From JACKNG01 sp050184115 (GTDB lineage Bacteria > Pseudomonadota > Gammaproteobacteria > Ga0077536): DNA of 64,000 bases. The translations under genes were made by a program, and so were the position numbers. Shown here one piece after another: positions 16,879-25,404 of this stretch. Location: contig JBFXAQ010000002.1 in the NCBI GenBank assembly GCA_050184115.1, forward strand, positions 248,001 through 312,000, written 5' to 3'. Below the pieces are notes generated by a model. It was given only the letters and a program-made list of their open reading frames with translations. It had not been told where the DNA came from and did not search any database. The number at the start of each line of letters is the position of its first letter. Position 1 is the stretch's first letter.

Positions 16879-18452
16879 ACCTGGTCTCCGAAGGCGTCCG
16901 GCGGCAGACGCAGGTAGCGTTCGAGCAGGCCCGGGTCGTCGAAATCGGCCTCGTCGAAGTAGATCATCTGGGTCTCGCGCTGGCGCGGATGGCCGGCGTG
17001 GTAGAGACCGGATGGCGTCAGCAGCGAGCACTCGCGGCGATGCGCCCCGCGCACCAGGCCGTCCTCGCCGAACAGGCTGGCGTGGTAATCGCCGAAGGGC
17101 AGCTGTTCGAGTTCGTCGTAGGGGCGCAGGGTATAGACCGCCGGCGCGAGTGCCGCGACGGCGTCGGCGTCGAGACTGCGCACGGTGACCAGCTGGTGAT
17201 GACCGGCGTTGAAGTAGAGCGCGATGCGGCGGCGCGGATCGGCCAAGCCGGTAACGGTCTCCGGCACGACGGCATCGAAAGCGTCGCCGAGGTGCTGTTC
17301 GAGATGGAGCTGCTTGTCGGCAAGGCGCTCGGGCCACGCCGCCCGACTGGCCGCCTCGAGCGTCGCGCTGGGGAAGACCTTGTAGTAGCAGCCGCAGTTG
17401 GAGACGGACTCGAGCAGCAGCGGACGATCGTGCTGGTCGAGCGTGACGCGCACCGTCCAACCGTCGAGGTCACCCTCCTCCGGGTCGAAGCGGGTCAGCG
17501 CCGGATGGCGTGGGTACCACAGCACGTAGACCAGCTGGCGGGTTTCGCGGCCCTGGATGGGCTTGCGTTCGATGAAGGCGTAGAGCGCCGGCGCCGCGCT
17601 GTCGACGCGCGGCTGCGCGGCATCCAGCGTGCTGCCGTCGAGCGCGACCGCGCCGAACTGGTCCCAGCCGCGGGGATAGCCGACGTCCGCCTTGCGCTCC
17701 TGCACCACGATCGGCGCATAGCGCGCCAGCAGTTCCCAGTCGGCCCGCGCGATCGAGCTCGCGCCCGGCACCGTCATGGCCGGCGCGAGGGCGACGCTGT
17801 CGTCGAAATCGGCGTTCAACGGGCCGCGGTAATCGTGCCAGTTGTGATAGGCGATCCAGCCCTTGATGAACGGCACGGCCGGCGCCGTGGCGAGCTGCCG
17901 GGCGAGGCGACCGCGGCTCATGATCGAGGGTTCGATGGCGGCCTGCAGCGCCTGCCACCAGGCATCGAGCGCCGTCGCATCGAGGGCCGCGACGCGGGTC
18001 TTCTCGGCCTCCAGCGCGTTGTGCGCGTGTACGGCATAGGCGCCGAGAATGCGCTCGCGCGGTTCACCCTGGCCGAGTTCGTGGCGTGCGGCGTAGTCGG
18101 CGAGAGCGGCCGGCGGGATGCGCGCCAGCGCACCGGCCATGGCCGTGCGGCCCTGCGCCTCGGCGCGGGCGAGGAAATCCTCGACGAAGGCGCGACGTGC
18201 AGCGAGCGGCGCCTGCGCCGGGTAGTCGTGTGCGCGGTAGCGCAGCGCGAGGTCGACCATCAGCCACGGCCGGTCGCGCACCGGCTCGTAGCGCGCATCG
18301 GTGGCGGTGTGCGTCGCAACCAGCGTCTGCAGGTCGTTGCCGGCGGCGTAATCCAGAGGACGATGGGCGCCGGCCGCACAGGCCGCGAGCAGCACGACGA
18401 GCGCCGCCAGCGGCGCGATGCGCAACAGGCGACGAAACCGGCGGGACCTCAT
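16875..18452 (-). CDS. Large lipoprotein of unknown function
   Basis: 525-aa exported protein with a lipobox (VVLLAAC, Cys about residue 25). No family recognised. It has a His/Trp-rich central block (FIKGWIAYHNWHDYRG), an aromatic-rich VLWYPRHPA segment, a Cys pair in SNCGCYYKVFPSA and a second Cys near the C-terminus (HRRECSLL), suggesting a disulfide-bearing periplasmic domain. Its start overlaps the upstream gene (ATGA) and its stop overlaps the hydrolase start (GTGA), so it is firmly part of the menaquinone operon. The C-terminal part describes a compact globular fold rather than a barrel. Confidence 0.82.
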   Translation of the reverse strand: MRSRRFRRLLRIAPLAALVVLLAACAAGAHRPLDYAAGNDLQTLVATHTATDARYEPVRDRPWLMVDLALRYRAHDYPAQAPLAARRAFVEDFLARAEAQGRTAMAGALARIPPAALADYAARHELGQGEPRERILGAYAVHAHNALEAEKTRVAALDATALDAWWQALQAAIEPSIMSRGRLARQLATAPAVPFIKGWIAYHNWHDYRGPLNADFDDSVALAPAMTVPGASSIARADWELLARYAPIVVQERKADVGYPRGWDQFGAVALDGSTLDAAQPRVDSAAPALYAFIERKPIQGRETRQLVYVLWYPRHPALTRFDPEEGDLDGWTVRVTLDQHDRPLLLESVSNCGCYYKVFPSATLEAASRAAWPERLADKQLHLEQHLGDAFDAVVPETVTGLADPRRRIALYFNAGHHQLVTVRSLDADAVAALAPAVYTLRPYDELEQLPFGDYHASLFGEDGLVRGAHRRECSLLTPSGLYHAGHPRQRETQMIYFDEADFDDPGLLERYLRLPPDAFGDQV

Positions 18453-18946
18453 TGCGCGCCCTCTTCGACCGCGCGCACGAGCGCGGCGGCATCGCTGACG
18501 AAGTCGACCGACTCGACCGCGAGGTGGTCGAGCTTCATCACCATCACCAGATCCTCGCGCGACGGCAGCGCGGTGGTCAGGTTGCCCTCGCGGTCGAGGA
18601 AGATGCGGTAGCCGTACTTCTGCATCTTCGGAATCGCGAAGTTGCGGGTAACGAAGCCCGGCATGCCACTGACGTCGATGAGGTACATCGCGTGGTGCTG
18701 GTCGAGGTAGCCGGCCGGCTTGTCGAGGAAGGCCTTCTTGGCCAGCTTGTTGGCGGTCATGTCACGGCTGAACATCAGCACGCGGACGCTCTCGTCGACC
18801 TTGCCGGCCTGGCCGTGCTGATCGCTGATGTCCATGGGCGCGAGGGCGGCGCCCACGGTGACCGGTGTGGCGACCGGCGCGGCGGGGGCCGCGGCGGCGG
18901 CGCCGAGGAACAGGGCGAGAAGGAGGAAACGGCTGGTTGGCGACAT
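18449..18946 (-). CDS. Exported thioredoxin-fold-like hypothetical protein, first gene of the mqn operon
   Basis: 165 aa with an N-terminal signal peptide (LLLALFLGAAAAAPAA). The mature domain has a beta-alpha-beta pattern, with VRVLMFSRDMTANKLAKKAF, MYLIDVSGMPGFVTRNFAIPKMQKYGYRIFLD and a terminal helix, similar in outline to a thioredoxin-like fold but with no CxxC. A real family name is not claimed. The gene leads the minus-strand run to mqnC and overlaps the lipoprotein start by four bases. The 174 bases upstream must hold the operon promoter. Confidence 0.8.
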   Translation of the reverse strand: MSPTSRFLLLALFLGAAAAAPAAPVATPVTVGAALAPMDISDQHGQAGKVDESVRVLMFSRDMTANKLAKKAFLDKPAGYLDQHHAMYLIDVSGMPGFVTRNFAIPKMQKYGYRIFLDREGNLTTALPSREDLVMVMKLDHLAVESVDFVSDAAALVRAVEEGAQ

Positions 18947-19015
18947 GGCGTGATCCCGTGGCTGCTCGTGGCGGGGCGCGACAGTGCGCCCTTGCCGGGA
19001 CCGCCTAGCAATTCA

Positions 19016-19028
19016 GGGGCCAGATTCC
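19016..19028. repeat. Degenerate REP-like element
   Basis: GGGGCCAGATTCC resembles GGGGTCAGACCCC with decayed arms and is followed by GGCTTTGATCC, which recalls the CTTGAT sequences beside the palindromes at 709-721 and 30,565. It lies in the short gap upstream of the menaquinone operon. Single weak copy. Confidence 0.35.
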
Positions 19029-19120
19029 AAGGCTTTGATCCGCAAGGGACGGAGACCCAAGGTCGCGCTCAGCGTCGGGGCCGGACCCGGTCAGCGTGCA
19101 AGCTGCGTCTGCAAGATTTT

Positions 19121-19597
19121 TCAGCGTGCGGCAGCTGCGTCCGCGCAGGCGATGGCGGGGCCGGGAATCGCGACCTCGGCAACCACGGCCACGCGCGCGT
19201 CCACCGCGCACCGTGGCACGTAGCCGAGCGCGCCCGGCGTGGCGGCGACGAAGCGCAGCATGGCCTCGGCCGACGACACCACGTACGGCGGCGAGACGCC
19301 GTGGAAGTAGCGTTCGTTCCAGTAGGCCTCGAGGTCTTCGGGCAGGCGGCCGAGCACGGCCAGCGAGAAGGCCCGCCGCAGCGGATCGTCGACCGGCAGG
19401 TTCAGCGGCACGATGCGGCGTCCGTCCTCGTCGACGCGCCGCACGCCGCGGTAGCTGTCGGCGAGCTGGCGGTGATCGAGCGGTGTCACCGCCCCTGGGT
19501 GGGCAATCACGGCCAGTTCGCCGGCCCGAACACGATCGGCGCCGGCGAGCAGGACGAGCGCCAGCAACAGGTGCGGCCAGGCGGCGACGGAGTTCAC
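19121..19597 (-). CDS. Short PstS-like periplasmic substrate-binding-domain protein
   Basis: 158 aa with signal peptide (HLLLALVLLAGADRVRA). The mature part, ELAVIAHPGAVTPLDHRQLADSYRG, RRIVPLNLP, RRAFSLAVLG and the C-terminal VAATPGALGYVP block, match the small single-domain PBP-like proteins related to phosphate-binding PstS. It is less than half the length of a full binding protein. GTG at 19,597 is preferred because it has an AGGA site upstream and begins at the signal peptide; ATGs at 19,639 and 19,648 are possible. It follows the porin gene closely on the same strand and may deliver ligand information to the divergent sensor kinase. Confidence 0.75.
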   Translation of the reverse strand: MNSVAAWPHLLLALVLLAGADRVRAGELAVIAHPGAVTPLDHRQLADSYRGVRRVDEDGRRIVPLNLPVDDPLRRAFSLAVLGRLPEDLEAYWNERYFHGVSPPYVVSSAEAMLRFVAATPGALGYVPRCAVDARVAVVAEVAIPGPAIACADAAAAR

Positions 19598-19655
19598 CCG
19601 CCATCCTGGGCCGGCCCGACACCCGGCCTTCGACGTCATGTTGATCATCGGGCCG

Positions 19656-20708
19656 CTAGAACAGGACGCCGCAGGACACTTCCCAGCCATCGGGCAGCAC
19701 GCGGCCGTTGCTGCCCTGGTGGTACTCGACCTTGAACGTCAGCGGCGGCACCGGGCGCAGGGCGAGGCCGAGGCTGCCGCGCCCGGCGTCCTCGCCGAGC
19801 ACGCCGCTCGCGTAGTACTCGAGACGCCCGACGCCGTACAGGGAACCGACCAGCGGCATGACGAGCTGGCCGAACGCGCCCCAGTCGTCGCGCGTGCGTG
19901 CGGCGCTGTTGAACCGGTACATGGCCTCACCGGACACCTCCCAGCGCCGCCAGCGATACAGCCCGTCGACACCGAAAGCGTGGTGGTGGCCACGGCCGTG
20001 GTCGATGTCGAAGGCGGCGTAAGAGACACCGAGCTGGGCAGCCTCGTCGAGGAAGTGGTAGCGCAGCTGGCCACCGGCGGCGTAGTCGAAATCGTTGGCG
20101 ATACCGGGCAGGTGGACCTCCTCGAACTCGGCCTCGCCGTGCACCGGATCGAGCGACCGGCTGCCGTCGAGGAAGGCGCTGTACTCGAGATTGCCGCGGG
20201 CGAGCGGCAATGTGCCCCAGGCCATGACGCCGGTGGCGTGGTCGGGCACGGGCACGGTCGTGACCAGCGGTCGCGTCACGGTCCACACCAGGGGGTCGGC
20301 GTGGACCAGGTTCCAGCGCCCGAACGGGGTGAGGAAGCGCCCCGCGCGCAGGTTGAAGTCCGGCGCCGCGGCGAAGTCGACGTAGGCGCGCTCGACCACC
20401 AGCTCGGTGTCGCCGTTGTTGAGGCCGCGGCCGTCCACGGTCACCACCTCCTCCCCTTCGATCTCGCTGAACAGCGTCCAGCGTGATGCCGGCTGCCAGA
20501 TCAGGAACAAGGCGAGGTCGTGCAGATCGAAACGCGTGTCGCGTCCTTCGAGGCCACGCACGCGCAGGCTGGTATAGCCGGCCAGGGTGAGATCGAGCGC
20601 CGGCAGCTCGAGGCCACGGCCGAGTTCGTAGCGTGGCCGTTCGAGCGTGCTCGCGGCATCGTCGGCCGCCGCGCCCGCGGCAACCAGAAGCGCTGCGAAC
20701 AACGCCAT
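19656..20708 (-). CDS. Outer-membrane beta-barrel protein (porin-like)
   Basis: About 350 aa. Signal peptide MALFAALLVAAGAAADD, then alternating strands with girdle aromatics and the segment AGRFLTPFGRWNLVHADPLVWT, typical of phosphate-selective/uncharacterised porin-like barrels; the C-terminus ends GVLF with terminal Phe. Start taken at the ATG 20,708. An in-frame ATG at 20,762 would extend the leader by 18 residues and make its start codon overlap the divergent kinase start. With the PBP-like protein it forms a two-gene unit that could be controlled by the kinase/activator pair. Confidence 0.78.
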   Translation of the reverse strand: MALFAALLVAAGAAADDAASTLERPRYELGRGLELPALDLTLAGYTSLRVRGLEGRDTRFDLHDLALFLIWQPASRWTLFSEIEGEEVVTVDGRGLNNGDTELVVERAYVDFAAAPDFNLRAGRFLTPFGRWNLVHADPLVWTVTRPLVTTVPVPDHATGVMAWGTLPLARGNLEYSAFLDGSRSLDPVHGEAEFEEVHLPGIANDFDYAAGGQLRYHFLDEAAQLGVSYAAFDIDHGRGHHHAFGVDGLYRWRRWEVSGEAMYRFNSAARTRDDWGAFGQLVMPLVGSLYGVGRLEYYASGVLGEDAGRGSLGLALRPVPPLTFKVEYHQGSNGRVLPDGWEVSCGVLF

Positions 20709-20760
20709 CACGCGCCATGACCGCGCTGCGGTGGCGCGGGCGGGAATGCGACAATGAGTC

Positions 20761-22491
20761 ATGACCATCCGGCGAACGCTCCTCGTCACCCTGCTCGCCT
20801 TCGGCGTCTCGATCGCGACCTTGATGACAGTGTTGTCGTACTCGCGTGCCCGCGCCGCGCTGAGCGCCGAGATCCGGCTCAACCTGGAGACGCAGGCGGT
20901 GACCCTGATGCAGCAAGTCGAGGCCATGCTGTTCGAACGCGTCAAGGACGTGCAGGGCTGGCGCCGGCTCGACCTGATGCAGGAAGTGCGGGTCGGTGAC
21001 GTCGACAAGCGCCTGGCGCGCTTCCTCGACGACATCAAGACGGCTTACGCCGGAGTCTATACGGAACTGTTTTGCGTGGAAAACGGCCGCGTCGTCGCCG
21101 CCAGCGATGCCAGCGCCATCGGCAGCACGCTGCACCTGCCACCGGCCTGGCTGAAATTCGCAGTCGACGGCAGCGTGCTCGACCTGACCCGGCCGGAACG
21201 CGGCGCCGGCGGCTTCGTCGCCTACCTCGTCGCCGACCTGCCCGACGTCTTCGGCGCCGGTTCGCCCGGCCGCCTGGTCGCCGCGCTCGACTGGCACGAG
21301 GTCGTCGACCTGCTCGACCGCGCCGTCGCCGACAACGGTCGCGACGCACTGCTGCTCGATGCCACCGGCACCGTGCTGGCGACCTCATCCCGCGCCCACG
21401 GCGCACCGCCCTGGCCGCTGCCCGATATCCGTCACGGCGTCGCCGAGCAGGTCGATACGGGCGGCGCACGGGTGCTGTTCGGCTACGCCCGTGCCCGCGC
21501 CCACCGCGGCCTGCCCGAACTCGGCTGGACCCTGCTCGTACGCACGCCGGAACGCGCGGCCTTCGCCGCCGTGCACGGCCTGCTGTGGACCCTGGTCGGT
21601 CTGCTCGCGGCGACTGCGTTCGGCGCGGTCGTGCTGGCGCTGCGCATCTCCGCGCGCGGCGCGCAGCCCTTGCAGGCGCTGGCCGCCTACAGTCGCGACA
21701 TCGGCCGCGACATCGACACCCCACCGCGCGACATCGGCGGCACCACCGAGGTCCGCGAGTTGTCCGGCGCCTTCAACCGCATGGTCGACGACCTGCGCCG
21801 CTCACGCGCTCACCTGGTGCGAGCCAGCAAGCTCGCGGCGGTCGGCGAGATGGCGGCCCGGCTCGCCCACGAGGTGCGTACTCCGCTCGGCATCATCCGT
21901 TCCTCGGCGCAGCTCATCGGCCGCCAAGAGCGCCTCGACGAGGCCGGCCGCGAGATGATGGGTTTCATGGTCAACGAGTGCGACCGCATCAACACCCTCG
22001 TCACCAGCCTGCTGGAATCGGCGCGGCCGCGCGAACCGGTGTTCGAACGCGTCGACCTGAATGCCGTCGCCGGACGGGTGATCGATCTCGTCAAGGGGCG
22101 TGCCGTCGAACGCCAGGTCGCGCTGACCTTCGACGCTGCGCGCAACCTGCCGGCGGTCGACGCCGACCGCGACCAGCTGGTGCAGGTGCTGCAGAACCTC
22201 GTCGTCAATGCCATCCAGCAGGTCGGCCCCGGCGGTCACGTCCGCCTGCGCTCGGCCGTGGTCGAGGCGATGATCCAGCTCGACGTCGAAGACGACGGCC
22301 CGGGCATCCCGAGCGAGCGCCGCGAGGCGGTGTTCGAACCCTTCGTCAGCTTCCGCGCCGGCGGTATCGGCCTCGGCCTGCCGGTGGTGCGCGAGATCGT
22401 GCAGAGCCACGGTGGCACGATCGCCATCGACGACAGCGAACTCGGCGGCGCGCGCCTGCGCATCCGCCTGCCGCTCCCAGCAGGAGACTGA
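20761..22491 (+). CDS. Membrane sensor histidine kinase with periplasmic Cache-like domain
   Basis: 576 aa, NtrB-type kinase. TM1 at about residues 5-25, a ~240-residue periplasmic sensor that looks like a double Cache domain, TM2 at 272-296, HAMP about 297-350, dimerisation helix with phospho-acceptor H370 in LAHEVRTPL, then an HATPase domain (N-box QNLVVNAIQQVG, G1 DDGPGIP, G2 GGIGLGLPVV). It autophosphorylates on ligand sensing and passes phosphate to the sigma-54 activator encoded 4 bases downstream. Ligand unknown. ATG at 20,761 abuts the start region of the divergent porin. Confidence 0.93.
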   Translation: MTIRRTLLVTLLAFGVSIATLMTVLSYSRARAALSAEIRLNLETQAVTLMQQVEAMLFERVKDVQGWRRLDLMQEVRVGDVDKRLARFLDDIKTAYAGVYTELFCVENGRVVAASDASAIGSTLHLPPAWLKFAVDGSVLDLTRPERGAGGFVAYLVADLPDVFGAGSPGRLVAALDWHEVVDLLDRAVADNGRDALLLDATGTVLATSSRAHGAPPWPLPDIRHGVAEQVDTGGARVLFGYARARAHRGLPELGWTLLVRTPERAAFAAVHGLLWTLVGLLAATAFGAVVLALRISARGAQPLQALAAYSRDIGRDIDTPPRDIGGTTEVRELSGAFNRMVDDLRRSRAHLVRASKLAAVGEMAARLAHEVRTPLGIIRSSAQLIGRQERLDEAGREMMGFMVNECDRINTLVTSLLESARPREPVFERVDLNAVAGRVIDLVKGRAVERQVALTFDAARNLPAVDADRDQLVQVLQNLVVNAIQQVGPGGHVRLRSAVVEAMIQLDVEDDGPGIPSERREAVFEPFVSFRAGGIGLGLPVVREIVQSHGGTIAIDDSELGGARLRIRLPLPAGD

Positions 22492-22495
22492 AGCC

Positions 22496-23890
22496 ATGGC
22501 CCGCCACACCGTGCTCGTCGTCGACGACGAGGTGAAGATGCAACGCGTGCTCGAGATCATGCTCGGCGAACTCGGTCACGACGTGCTGCGCGCCGGCGAC
22601 GGCGTCGAAGCGCTTGCGCTGATCGAGCGCGAGACGGTCGATCTCGTCATCACCGACCTGCGCATGCCGCGCCTCGACGGCCTCGGCCTGGTGCGCGAAC
22701 TGGCCGCGCGCGACGCCCTGCCGCCGACCATCGTCGTCACCGCCCATGGCACGGTCGAGAGCGCGGTCGAGGCGATGAAGCTCGGCGCGCTGGATTACAT
22801 CCTGCGCCCGTTCGAGATCGAGACCGTCGAACTGGCCGTGACGCGCGCGCTGGGCATCGGCCGCGTGCAACGCGAGAACCGCTTCCTGCGCGACGAGCGC
22901 ACCCTCGGCTGGGATGACTTCATCGGCCATAGCGCGCCCATGCAGACGCTCTACCAGGTCATCGCCAGCGTCGCGCCCAGCACCCTGCCGATCCTGATCG
23001 TGGGCGAGACCGGCAGCGGCAAGGAACTCGTCGCCCATGCCGTGCACAAGGCCTCGGGCCGTGACGGCCTGTTCGTCGCCATCAACTGCGCGGCGATTCC
23101 CGAATCGATCCTGGAGTCGGAGCTGTTCGGCCACGTGCGCGGCGCCTTCACCGGCGCCAGCGGCGAGCGCATCGGCAAATTCGAGGCATCCGACCATGGC
23201 ACGCTCTTCCTCGACGAGATCACCGAGATGCCGGCCGTGCTGCAGGCGCGCCTGCTGCGCGTGCTGCAGGAGTGCTACATCGAGCGGGTCGGCTCCAACC
23301 GTCGCATCGATCTCGACCTGCGCATCATCGCGGCGACCAACCGCGATCCGCGCGAGGCGATCGGCGCCGGGCAACTGCGCGAGGACCTTTACTACCGCCT
23401 CGAAGGCGTGCGCGTCGACGTCCCGCCGCTGCGCGAGCGAGGCGGCGATATCGTGCTGCTCGCCAGGCATTTCCTCACCCGCCACGCCCAGCGGCTGGCA
23501 CGGCCGGCGCCGGCGCTGACCCCGGCCGCGCAGGCGGCGCTCGAACGCCATGCCTGGCCGGGCAACGTGCGTGAACTCGACAACCTGATGGGGCGGGTCG
23601 TGCTGCTCGACGCGGTGACCCCGCTCGAAGAACTCGTCCTGCGCGAACTCGGCCTGGCCGCCGCGCAATCCCCGAATGTCACCACCTCAGCACTGCCACC
23701 AGGTGACGCCACGCCGCCCGTCAGCGACGAGGAATCGCTGTCCCTGCAGTCCCATACCGACGCGCTCGAACGCCGCATGATCGAAACCGCGCTGGCGCGC
23801 GCCGAGGACAACAAGGCGCGCGCCGCGCGCCTGCTCGACATCAGTGAGCGCACCTTGTGGTACAAGCTGAAGAAGCTCGGCCTGCGCTGA
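22496..23890 (+). CDS. Sigma-54-dependent NtrC-family response regulator
   Basis: 464 aa: receiver domain with phospho-acceptor D54 (VITDLRMPRLDG), AAA+ domain with Walker A GETGSGKE, the sigma-54 contact motif GAFTGA, Walker B-type LFLDEITEMP and arginine-finger region, and a Fis-type HTH at the C-terminus (ARLLDISERTLWYKLKKLG). It activates RpoN promoters when phosphorylated. The ATG at 22,496 has a CAGGAG site; the kinase stop is 4 bases upstream. I saw no convincing -24/-12 promoter in the adjacent gaps, so its regulon is not identified here. Confidence 0.95.
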   Translation: MARHTVLVVDDEVKMQRVLEIMLGELGHDVLRAGDGVEALALIERETVDLVITDLRMPRLDGLGLVRELAARDALPPTIVVTAHGTVESAVEAMKLGALDYILRPFEIETVELAVTRALGIGRVQRENRFLRDERTLGWDDFIGHSAPMQTLYQVIASVAPSTLPILIVGETGSGKELVAHAVHKASGRDGLFVAINCAAIPESILESELFGHVRGAFTGASGERIGKFEASDHGTLFLDEITEMPAVLQARLLRVLQECYIERVGSNRRIDLDLRIIAATNRDPREAIGAGQLREDLYYRLEGVRVDVPPLRERGGDIVLLARHFLTRHAQRLARPAPALTPAAQAALERHAWPGNVRELDNLMGRVVLLDAVTPLEELVLRELGLAAAQSPNVTTSALPPGDATPPVSDEESLSLQSHTDALERRMIETALARAEDNKARAARLLDISERTLWYKLKKLGLR

Positions 23891-23903
23891 ACAGCCCGTT
23901 CGA

Positions 23904-23909
23904 TACAAT
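23904..23909 (+). promoter_or_regulatory. Candidate -10 box for the alpha/beta hydrolase
   Basis: GATACAAT contains the near-consensus hexamer TACAAT 38 bases before the hydrolase ATG, in a 56-base gap after the activator gene. No good -35 sequence is seen. Confidence 0.35.
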
Positions 23910-23946
23910 CGCTGGCCCGATCCGCTGCGAAGTGCTCCGTCCGCCC

Positions 23947-24879
23947 ATGAACGCCGCCGCCCTGCCCGACTGGAACGCCCCGGAACTCGCCGTCACGCGC
24001 GCGGCACCGGACTGGTTCCATGCCGCACTCGCCTGGCCCTTCACTTCGCACGTGCTCGAGGTCCTCGACTGCCCCATCCACTACCTGCGCTGGGCGCCGC
24101 CGACCGGCGCCGCGCCGGGCCGCGGCGTGCTGCTGGTCCACGGCGGCGGCGCGCATGCCAACTGGTGGCGCTTCATTGCACCCTTCCTCGCCGCGGATTA
24201 CGTCGTCGCCGCACTCGATCTCTCGGGCATGGGGGACAGCGGGCGGCGCGAGCACTACGATGCCGCGCAGCGGTCGGCGGAGATGCTCGCCGTCGCCGCC
24301 GACGCCGGGCTCGGCGCGCGGCCCTTCGTCGTCGGTCATTCCTTCGGTGGCTACCAGGCGATGCGACTCGGAGCAAAACTCGGCGCCGAACTCGGCGGCG
24401 TCGTCATCGTCGACTCGCCGATCCGGCCGCCCGGCCACGAGGAAGACCCGACGCCGCGCCGCGCGCTCAAGCTCGAGCGCCACTACCCGAGCTTCGAGAT
24501 TGCCGTCGAACGCTTCCGCCTGATGCCGCCGCAAGAATGCGCCAACGACTTCCTGGTCGAGTTCATCGCGCGGCATTCCGTGCGCCAGGCTGCCGCCGGC
24601 TGGACCTGGAAGTTCGACGTCGCCGCGATGGGTGCGCGACGCTGGGAGGAGCCCTTCCCCGAGCATTGCGCCAACCTCGCCTGCCGCGCCGCCCTGCTCT
24701 ACGGCGAACGGAGCGCGCTGGTCGATGCCGCGACCGTGGCACACATGCGCGGTCTGCTCGGGCCGCACGCGCCGATCGTCGGCATCCCGGACGCCCACCA
24801 CCACGTCATGCTGGACCAGCCGCTGGCCTGCGTCACCGCGCTGCGCGCCGTGCTCGCCGGCTGGATCTCCGCGGACTGA
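23947..24879 (+). CDS. Alpha/beta hydrolase
   Basis: 310-aa cytoplasmic hydrolase. LLVHGGGAHANWWRFIAPFL is the oxyanion HGGG-type region, ALDLSGMGDSG follows, the nucleophile elbow is GHSFGG, and the catalytic His is in PDAHHHVMLDQP near the C-terminus. Substrate not predictable; family includes esterases, epoxide hydrolases and C-C hydrolases of ring-cleavage pathways. The ATG at 23,947 is chosen because the upstream frame overlaps the preceding gene. It is followed after 10 bases by a small unknown gene on the same strand. Confidence 0.87.
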   Translation: MNAAALPDWNAPELAVTRAAPDWFHAALAWPFTSHVLEVLDCPIHYLRWAPPTGAAPGRGVLLVHGGGAHANWWRFIAPFLAADYVVAALDLSGMGDSGRREHYDAAQRSAEMLAVAADAGLGARPFVVGHSFGGYQAMRLGAKLGAELGGVVIVDSPIRPPGHEEDPTPRRALKLERHYPSFEIAVERFRLMPPQECANDFLVEFIARHSVRQAAAGWTWKFDVAAMGARRWEEPFPEHCANLACRAALLYGERSALVDAATVAHMRGLLGPHAPIVGIPDAHHHVMLDQPLACVTALRAVLAGWISAD

Positions 24880-24889
24880 ACGAAGCAGC

Positions 24890-25333
24890 ATGGAAGTCAT
24901 CCCCCATACCGGGATCGATACGCTCAGGCTGGGCGACTCGCGCGAGGCCATCGGCGCCGAACTCGGCCCGCCCGATCGCACCACGCGCGACCGCCACGAG
25001 GACGGCGAAGTCTCCGAGATCTGGATCTATCGCCTGATGCGCCTCGAACTCTCGTTCGATTCCGAGCACGACTACCGACTCGCCCACATCACCTCCTACC
25101 ATCCCTACACGCTGCTGCGCGGCTTCAACCCGATCGGGCTGGCGCCCAAGTTCCTGCTGCAGAAATACCCGCACCTCGATCTCGACGTCGAGGTATCGGC
25201 GGAGGAGAAGTACTACACCGACCGCATTCTCGACCTCACCTTCGGCATCGCCCGCGGGCGCGTGGTCAGCGTGACGGTGTTTCCGCAATACGCGGAAGGG
25301 GGCGAAGCCGTGCTGTGGCCGGCGCCGGCGTGA
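24890..25333 (+). CDS. Small hypothetical protein
   Basis: 147 aa, no signal peptide or membrane helix. A compact alpha/beta soluble protein: IDTLRLGDSREAIGAELGPPDRTTRD resembles the beginning of small SmpA/OmlA-like or SMI1/KNR4-type modules, and a Tyr-rich tract (YYTDRILDLTFGIARGRVVSVTVFP) follows. Neither family can be asserted. It is probably co-transcribed with the hydrolase upstream. Its 3' end faces the periplasmic binding protein across a strong hairpin. Confidence 0.7.
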   Translation: MEVIPHTGIDTLRLGDSREAIGAELGPPDRTTRDRHEDGEVSEIWIYRLMRLELSFDSEHDYRLAHITSYHPYTLLRGFNPIGLAPKFLLQKYPHLDLDVEVSAEEKYYTDRILDLTFGIARGRVVSVTVFPQYAEGGEAVLWPAPA

Positions 25334-25365
25334 GCCGGCGCGGCGTCACGGTGGCCACCAGGTAA

Positions 25366-25393
25366 GAGCAGGTGCTGCCGCCAGCGCCTGCTC
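25366..25393. terminator. Long hairpin between convergent genes
   Basis: GAGCAGGTGCTG (25,366-25,377) pairs with CAGCGCCTGCTC (25,382-25,393), a 12-bp stem with one T-G wobble and loop CCGC. It lies between the convergent small hypothetical gene and the periplasmic binding protein, so it can serve both strands. No T-tract follows. Confidence 0.6.
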
Positions 25394-25404
25394 GGCGTGA
25401 TGCC

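Noticed and set aside
22496..23890. Sigma-54 promoters near the NtrC-type regulator
   Set aside because: TGGCAC sequences occur only inside coding regions and lack a correctly spaced GC element.
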